A DNA stretch of 18,734 nucleotides, taken from JANWKQ01 sp964624635 (lineage in GTDB: Bacteria; Bacteroidota; Bacteroidia; CAIKAF01). Position 1 is the stretch's first letter, and each line of letters starts with the position of its first letter. The DNA lies in assembly GCA_964624635.1 (NCBI GenBank), contig CAZUXM010000053.1, positions 1 through 18,734 on the forward strand. The letters run 5' to 3'. The notes beneath the pieces were generated by a model. The model worked only from the letters and a program-made list of their open reading frames with translations. It made no database searches and was not told where the DNA came from. A program made the translations under genes and the position numbers. Shown here in pieces: positions 14,302 through 18,734 of this stretch.

Positions 14302-14348
14302 CAAACGTATAACAGTTAAAGAGTAAAAACATCAGGGGCAACACTGAT
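14302..14348 (-). promoter_or_regulatory. Dyad operator plus -7 box, copy 2
   Basis: On the minus strand the dyad ATCAGTGTTGCCCCTGAT (14348-14331) keeps both outer half-sites but has a less symmetric centre than the other copies. Exactly 21 bases on is TACGTTTG (14309-14302), an exact TAnnTTTG box, and 26 bases later the ATG of lipoprotein A. The dyad begins two bases after the kinase stop codon. The spacer has no TTTG -33 element. Confidence 0.7.
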
Positions 14349-14350
14349 TT

Positions 14351-17302
14351 TTACAGGGGTATTTCTATAGTTATTTCTGTTCCATTTCCAACAGATGATT
14401 TTACCATTATTTTACCTCCTAATAATTTAGTTCTTTCTTTCATGGTATCCATTCCAAGCGAGGTGGTAGAAATATTGGACGGATTAAATCCTTTGCCGTT
14501 ATCCTGTACAATAAGCTGGCACTTATGTTGAAGTGAAAGAATGGTTATTTTTGCATTTTTAGCCTCGCTATGCTTAACGATATTGTTTACACATTCCTGT
14601 ATAATTCTAAAAAGAATTAATTGTTTATTTTTTTCAAAGGTGTTATTGAGTGAAATAGATTCAATAACAAATTCAGTATTGCCCAATTCATTGGCCTCAT
14701 CTATTAATTTTTCCAGAGCCGCATCAAATCCTCCCAATTCAAATTCTTTTGGGTGTATATTTCGTGCTATTAATCTTACCTCTTCAATTACCTTATTGAT
14801 TTTGGGAAGTATAATGTGATAATTTTCCTTTTGTGCATTGAGTTTAAGTAGTGATAATTCCTGTCCTATACTATCATGCAAATCAACGGCTATTCTTTGC
14901 CTTTCTGCCTCCTGAGCATGAAGAATATCTTCAGTTAGTTTTTCCTGCCTTTTGTTTTTTTGTTTGAGGAGTTGTATTCTCCAGTTAAATATGAGATAAA
15001 TGATCAACAATAAAACAAGGGCAATGATGGTTTTAAACCACCATGTATTCCACCAGGGGGGGGAGATTTTGAATTTAAACTCATATGGATGCAAGTTCCA
15101 AATACCATCATTATTACACGAATAAAATTTGAATGTATAAGTACCAGGGGCTAAATTTGAATAACGGATATAGCTTTCTGTTGAAGGTAAGCTCCAGTCT
15201 TTTTCATATCCTTCGAGCTTCACTTTATACTTTACTTTATCCTGATTTTTATAACACAAACCAACATAATCAAAACTTAATTCGTTTAAATAGTAGGGGA
15301 GTTCCAATTGATCTGGAACATCATTAATTGCACTTATACTTTTTGAGTACTTATCTAAATCAATATTTTCTCCATTTACTTTAATATTGAGTAAATGATT
15401 TTTATTTTCCTCGGGGTTGAGAGCTATTTCAGAATATTTGATTACTTGCAAACCTTCTCCTGTACTCATCCATAGGTTTCCATGCTTATCTGCATGGTAC
15501 ATTCCTCCATGGGGATAATCATCATTAATTCCATCGCTAAGATCAAGAGTATGTATTAAACTCATTTTTTCATCACTCATCAATGATAAATTAAGTAGAT
15601 ATATTTTGCTGAAAGTTTTTATCCATAAACTATCCCCTTTGGTAATGAGTTTAAAAGGACCTTTTACGTTATACAGTTTTTTTACATCATAAAGTTTTAA
15701 TTGTAATGCATTGTTCTTTTTATAAATCCTAAGTATCGAGTTGTTATTTACATCGGCCCAAACGTTATTATATTTATCACCCACCATTGAGTATACTTCT
15801 GTACGTAATCCGGGGTATTTCTCCATTCCGGGGATATCTTCAATTTGGTTATGAATGATTTGACGTACGCCCCATTTAGTAGCTATAAAGTTTCCTGTTT
15901 TGTTGGCTACTCCTAAAAATACGGTAGATGATACTTCTTCTTTTCCGTTTCTAAACTCTTTTACAAAACTTATTTTGTTGTTTCTGATTTTTACAGCCCC
16001 AAAACCCGTACCGATATATACTGAACTATCAGTGGCATCAAACCACGAAGAGTAGATGTAAAACTCATCGGCAACTCCTGACGATAGATTTTTATAGGTT
16101 TTACCATCATATTCGCCAAAGCCGGTAAACCCTGATATAATTACCTTACCCGAGATCGGATGAATAAAAGTATGAAATGCATAATGTGGTGTACGAATGG
16201 TATCAGCTTGTATAATACTGTTCCCATCAAATTTCATTTTTACAAAAAACTGCTCTATTTGACCCAGATAAAAATTTCCGTTACTATCACTGGTATTTCC
16301 ATATATTGGAGATTCGCTCAATTCAGCCGGCCCAAACTTATTGATAAAAGGACTTCTTACTGATTTAATATCTCCTGCTGATCCACCTAAAATGGTACCA
16401 TCTTTTGTAATTAAAACCGAATAAAAGTTTCCCGGATTACTTTCTTCGGAAACAGTATAGTAGGTGTTCTTTTTTATTCCATTTACATACGAACGGATCC
16501 CCTGAAATGTAGATATATATGTTTTATTACTATAACTAACAATTTTGGTTACTTTGGATTCGTATAAAAAACTATCCACTACTTTTATTTTATCGTTTTC
16601 GTTAAGTAAACAAACCCCATAAGGACTTCCAACCCAGGTACCTATATCTTGTTGATAATAAATAGATGTTATTTCATTATTGAGTAATCCATGGGTAGTG
16701 GTTATTGTACTAAACGTATTTTTTTTTAAATGGTAGGTTAATATTCCATTATTTAAAAATCCCATGTAGATTTTTTTATTCTTTGGGTTGTATGAAATGC
16801 TCTGTACAGTACTTTCAGTTAATAAATGGTTTGGTATTGGTACATGTTTAGATACATTTCCGTTAACATAAATAAATATTCCTTTTGCAGAGACAGCAAA
16901 TACAGTATCATTATAAGAAGTAAAACTGGCGCCGTTTCCTAATTGAGTTAAATATTGGGATTTGAACTTTTTTTTACTATGAATGTGTGAAATATAAACC
17001 GGACAAGTATCCTGTGCATCGGCCCAAATATTTTGTTGGTTATCTATAATAAAATGGTTGATTTTGGTACTTACAGGCCATCCTGCATCTTTATTAAATA
17101 ACTCAATTTTTTTACCATTGTATCTACCCATACCAAGATCAGTAGCCATCCATACAAACCCATTGCTATCCTGAGCCATATCGTATACACTCAATCCTAT
17201 TACATCTTCATCATACAACAATTGGTTCCAGTTATATTGTTGGGAAAACAAGTGTACGCTTGTTATGGTAAAAAATAATATAAGTAGTTTTTTACCAGTC
17301 AT
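14351..17302 (-). CDS. Sensor histidine kinase with Reg_prop/Y_Y_Y periplasmic domain
   Basis: Membrane sensor kinase partner of the adjacent regulator. The 983-residue protein has a signal peptide (MTGKKLLILFFTITSVHLFS) and a large periplasmic beta-propeller of Reg_prop repeats (for example VYDMAQDSNGFVWMATDLGM and DKHGNLWMSTGEGLQV). A Y_Y_Y domain follows (YKVKLEGYEKDWSLPSTESY ... LAPGTYTFKF, about 685-750), then one membrane helix (about 756-774). The cytoplasmic part is a HisKA_3 dimerisation domain with phosphoacceptor His-809 in ERQRIAVDLHDSIGQ. The C-terminal HATPase domain has an N-box (ECVNNIVKHSEAKNAK), G1 (DNGKGF) and G2-type (SLGMDTMKERTKLLGG) motifs. All catalytic motifs are present. 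Unlike hybrid two-component proteins of polysaccharide loci, it has no receiver or AraC domain. It starts one base after the regulator gene, so the two are translationally linked. The ligand is unknown. Confidence 0.94.
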   Translation of the reverse strand: MTGKKLLILFFTITSVHLFSQQYNWNQLLYDEDVIGLSVYDMAQDSNGFVWMATDLGMGRYNGKKIELFNKDAGWPVSTKINHFIIDNQQNIWADAQDTCPVYISHIHSKKKFKSQYLTQLGNGASFTSYNDTVFAVSAKGIFIYVNGNVSKHVPIPNHLLTESTVQSISYNPKNKKIYMGFLNNGILTYHLKKNTFSTITTTHGLLNNEITSIYYQQDIGTWVGSPYGVCLLNENDKIKVVDSFLYESKVTKIVSYSNKTYISTFQGIRSYVNGIKKNTYYTVSEESNPGNFYSVLITKDGTILGGSAGDIKSVRSPFINKFGPAELSESPIYGNTSDSNGNFYLGQIEQFFVKMKFDGNSIIQADTIRTPHYAFHTFIHPISGKVIISGFTGFGEYDGKTYKNLSSGVADEFYIYSSWFDATDSSVYIGTGFGAVKIRNNKISFVKEFRNGKEEVSSTVFLGVANKTGNFIATKWGVRQIIHNQIEDIPGMEKYPGLRTEVYSMVGDKYNNVWADVNNNSILRIYKKNNALQLKLYDVKKLYNVKGPFKLITKGDSLWIKTFSKIYLLNLSLMSDEKMSLIHTLDLSDGINDDYPHGGMYHADKHGNLWMSTGEGLQVIKYSEIALNPEENKNHLLNIKVNGENIDLDKYSKSISAINDVPDQLELPYYLNELSFDYVGLCYKNQDKVKYKVKLEGYEKDWSLPSTESYIRYSNLAPGTYTFKFYSCNNDGIWNLHPYEFKFKISPPWWNTWWFKTIIALVLLLIIYLIFNWRIQLLKQKNKRQEKLTEDILHAQEAERQRIAVDLHDSIGQELSLLKLNAQKENYHIILPKINKVIEEVRLIARNIHPKEFELGGFDAALEKLIDEANELGNTEFVIESISLNNTFEKNKQLILFRIIQECVNNIVKHSEAKNAKITILSLQHKCQLIVQDNGKGFNPSNISTTSLGMDTMKERTKLLGGKIMVKSSVGNGTEITIEIPL

Positions 17303-17303
17303 A

Positions 17304-17957
17304 TTATATCAAGTCTTTATTCTCCAGTATGAATTTAGCGAGTGTAGTTTTGCTTCCATCAATGCCCAGTTTTTTCACAATGTTACGTCTATGGCTTTCA
17401 ACTGTTTTTTCGCTTATAAATAAAGCTGTTGAAATGTCTTTTGTGCTTTTACCGACAGCTACCTGCTTAAAAATATTTATTTCAGATATGGTTAAACCAT
17501 ATTTAGATTTTAGGTCTGCAGAAAACTCTTTTACTTTTTTTTTCTCCAGGTATTTAAATACGGTGGGACTAATGAATGAATTTCCTTTTTGTAATTCATC
17601 AATACAATTAATCAACTCATCAAGAATGGCATCTTTGAGAATATATCCTTTGATACCTAATTGCATGGCTTTATCATAGAGAACTGATTCTTTATGCATG
17701 GTAAGGATACTGATTTTTGCATTAGGATGAGTGTGAAGAATTTTTTTACTGACATCCAAACCGTTCATGATGGGCATATCAATATCCATGATGACTACAT
17801 CCGGATTAAATTCATTGAATTTTTCAAAAGCATCGTACCCATCTGTAGCTTCACCAATACATATGATATGATCTGTTTCTTTAATAAGATCCTTTAATGC
17901 TTTCCTGATGATGGGGTGATCATCAGCAATCAATACCTTGATCGTTGGACGGTTCAT
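17304..17957 (-). CDS. NarL/FixJ-type (LuxR HTH) response regulator
   Basis: DNA-binding response regulator, 217 residues. The receiver domain (about 5-122) has the acidic pair Asp-12/Asp-13, phosphoacceptor Asp-58 in VVIMDIDMP, Thr-86 in ILTMHK and Lys-108 in GYILKDA, all at the expected positions. The C-terminal LuxR-type helix-turn-helix (about 150-210) reads YGLTISEINIFKQVAVGKST and then FISEKTVESHRRNIVKKLGI. It heads a two-gene operon with the Reg_prop kinase, which starts one base after its stop. Its own promoter carries the third 18-base dyad, so autoregulation is likely. NarL-family regulators bind as dimers to inverted repeats, which fits the dyads found at three promoters of this cluster. 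The regulated process is unknown, but the nearby targets are small exported proteins. Confidence 0.95.
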   Translation of the reverse strand: MNRPTIKVLIADDHPIIRKALKDLIKETDHIICIGEATDGYDAFEKFNEFNPDVVIMDIDMPIMNGLDVSKKILHTHPNAKISILTMHKESVLYDKAMQLGIKGYILKDAILDELINCIDELQKGNSFISPTVFKYLEKKKVKEFSADLKSKYGLTISEINIFKQVAVGKSTKDISTALFISEKTVESHRRNIVKKLGIDGSKTTLAKFILENKDLI

Positions 17958-17975
17958 GCTGTGAAATTAGCATAA

Positions 17976-18022
17976 CAAATGAATAAAAATATATGGTATA
18001 AAATATCAGGGTAAGCACTGAT
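17976..18022 (-). promoter_or_regulatory. Dyad operator plus -7-like box, copy 3
   Basis: On the minus strand the dyad ATCAGTGCTTACCCTGAT (18022-18005) differs from copy 1 at a single position. With flanking bases the outer arms extend to nine pairs. Exactly 21 bases further is TTCATTTG (17983-17976), one mismatch from TAnnTTTG, and 18 bases later the ATG of the response regulator. There is no TTTG -33 element in the spacer. The imperfect -7 box would suit an activator-dependent, self-regulated promoter. Confidence 0.68.
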
Positions 18023-18063
18023 ATTTATAGATGTTTAGAAACAACAGTATTAAGTGTAATCTA

Positions 18064-18734
18064 CTAGTTTTTAAGGTAATTAAGCAGTTTATCTACACTG
18101 TCTTTAGCATCACCATACAACATATCAGTATTATCTTTATAGAATAGAGGATTCTCCACTCCTGCATATCCAACACTCATAGAACGTTTCATTACGATTA
18201 CATGTTCTGCTTTCCATACTTCAATAACAGGCATTCCATAGATAGGACTGGCAGGGTCATCCTGTGCTCCCGGATTTACCACATCATTGGCACCGATTAC
18301 CATAATAACATCTGTTTCAGGCATATCTTCATTAATCTCATCCATTTCCAAAACAATGTCATAAGGTACATTGGCTTCAGCTAATAATACGTTCATATGT
18401 CCCGGTAAACGACCTGCTACAGGATGGATAGCAAAACGTACATTTTTACCTTCCTTACGAAGCTTTTGTACCATTTCGAAAATGGGATATTGAGCTTTAG
18501 CCACAGCCATTCCATAACCTGGTACTATTACAATAGATTTTGCTTCTTTCAATAATCCGGCTACCTCTTCATGATTCATGGCTGTAACTTCTCCTTCAAT
18601 TTCTTTGGCCTCACCACTTACTGGAGCATCCCCAAACCCACCAAATATTACAGAGAAGAAGGAGCGATTCATGGCTTTACACATGATAATAGAAAGTATG
18701 GCCCCCGAACTACCTACCAAGGCTCCGGTAACAA
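18064..18734 (-). CDS. pntB: NAD(P) transhydrogenase subunit beta, C-terminal part
   Basis: Proton-translocating transhydrogenase, inner-membrane beta subunit, which couples proton flow to hydride transfer from NADH to NADP+. The frame is open at the right edge (VTGALVGSSGAILSIIMCKA), so the N-terminal membrane part is outside the window. What is visible is the end of the membrane domain, a linker, and the NADP(H)-binding domain III. Domain III shows IVPGYGMAVAKAQYPIFEMV (the GxGxxxA nucleotide fold), RFAIHPVAGRLPGHMNVLLA, VIGANDVVNPGAQDDPASPI, and the C-terminal MKRSMSVGYAGVENPLFYKD. All are typical PntB signatures, so the fragment should belong to an intact gene. Its stop is 106 bases upstream of the regulator start, with the copy 3 dyad in between. 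Confidence 0.96.
   Translation of the reverse strand, partial: VTGALVGSSGAILSIIMCKAMNRSFFSVIFGGFGDAPVSGEAKEIEGEVTAMNHEEVAGLLKEAKSIVIVPGYGMAVAKAQYPIFEMVQKLRKEGKNVRFAIHPVAGRLPGHMNVLLAEANVPYDIVLEMDEINEDMPETDVIMVIGANDVVNPGAQDDPASPIYGMPVIEVWKAEHVIVMKRSMSVGYAGVENPLFYKDNTDMLYGDAKDSVDKLLNYLKN

Noticed and set aside
16021..16060. A further dyad copy (ATCAGTGGCATC) inside the kinase gene
   Set aside because: Only one half-site is present, there is no CTGAT partner at the right distance, and it is not upstream of a start. A similar lone half-site near 13580 was rejected for the same reason.
14351..17302. Hybrid two-component system of the polysaccharide-utilisation type
   Set aside because: The sensor has Reg_prop and Y_Y_Y domains, but the kinase is HisKA_3 and the protein ends after the ATPase domain. 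There is no receiver or AraC domain, and no SusC/SusD or glycosidase genes are nearby.
17329..17897. Open frames on the plus strand opposite the response regulator
   Set aside because: They mirror a strongly conserved gene on the other strand and show no domain, promoter or sensible composition.
12906..18022. Reading the three 18-base dyads as intrinsic terminators
   Set aside because: They do lie downstream of minus-strand genes and can form short hairpins. But copy 2 pairs poorly in the centre, and the actual sequence rather than just the pairing is conserved. The exact 21-base spacing to a -7 box has no reason to exist for terminators. A dual role is not excluded.

Overview
The window is AT-rich and looks like a chromosome or metagenome scaffold from a member of the Bacteroidota. 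The grounds are repeated TAnnTTTG promoter boxes, SBBP-repeat/PKD proteins with a gliding-motility (type B, type IX secretion) C-terminal domain, a PorE-like lipoprotein, and a histidine kinase with a periplasmic Reg_prop/Y_Y_Y sensor. I cannot place it below phylum with confidence. Three runs of N (2775-2784, 6788-6807, 8140-8149) mark scaffold joins, and all three interrupt coding sequence. No rRNA, tRNA, CRISPR array, insertion sequence or phage gene was seen, and no gene-free stretch exceeds 300 bases.

Region 1 (1-4308) is mostly housekeeping. It holds the N-terminal part of a secreted protein, coaD (CoA synthesis) directly downstream of rsmD (16S rRNA methylation), a 65-residue two-helix membrane protein, a NudL-like Nudix hydrolase, a nucleoside phosphorylase split by a gap, and queE (queuosine precursor synthesis). 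Three promoters here have the -7 box only 3-4 bases before the start codon, which predicts leaderless mRNAs.

Region 2 (4311-9582) concerns the cell envelope and type IX secretion. A PorE-like TPR/beta-propeller/OmpA lipoprotein is followed by a protein of about 1,080 residues with DUF7948-like, SBBP, PKD and CHU_C-type C-terminal domains. The second is a likely type B secretion substrate.

Region 3 (9579-12848) holds a short pterin-4a-carbinolamine dehydratase overlapping a rhomboid protease gene, an ABA4-like membrane protein and two secreted proteins of unknown function.

Region 4 (12381-18063) is the most interesting part. A NarL-type response regulator and its Reg_prop histidine kinase form an operon. 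Downstream on the same strand lie two tandem paralogous small lipoproteins, a frameshifted membrane-anchored protein with a degenerate kinase ATPase-like fold, and a small secreted protein. Three nearly identical 18-base dyads (ATCAG...CTGAT) sit upstream of the regulator, the first lipoprotein and the secreted protein. Each is exactly 21 bases from a TAnnTTTG-like box, and none of the three promoters has an obvious -33 element. This looks like a local, self-regulated regulon in which the response regulator activates from about -42. The window ends inside pntB (transhydrogenase beta subunit).
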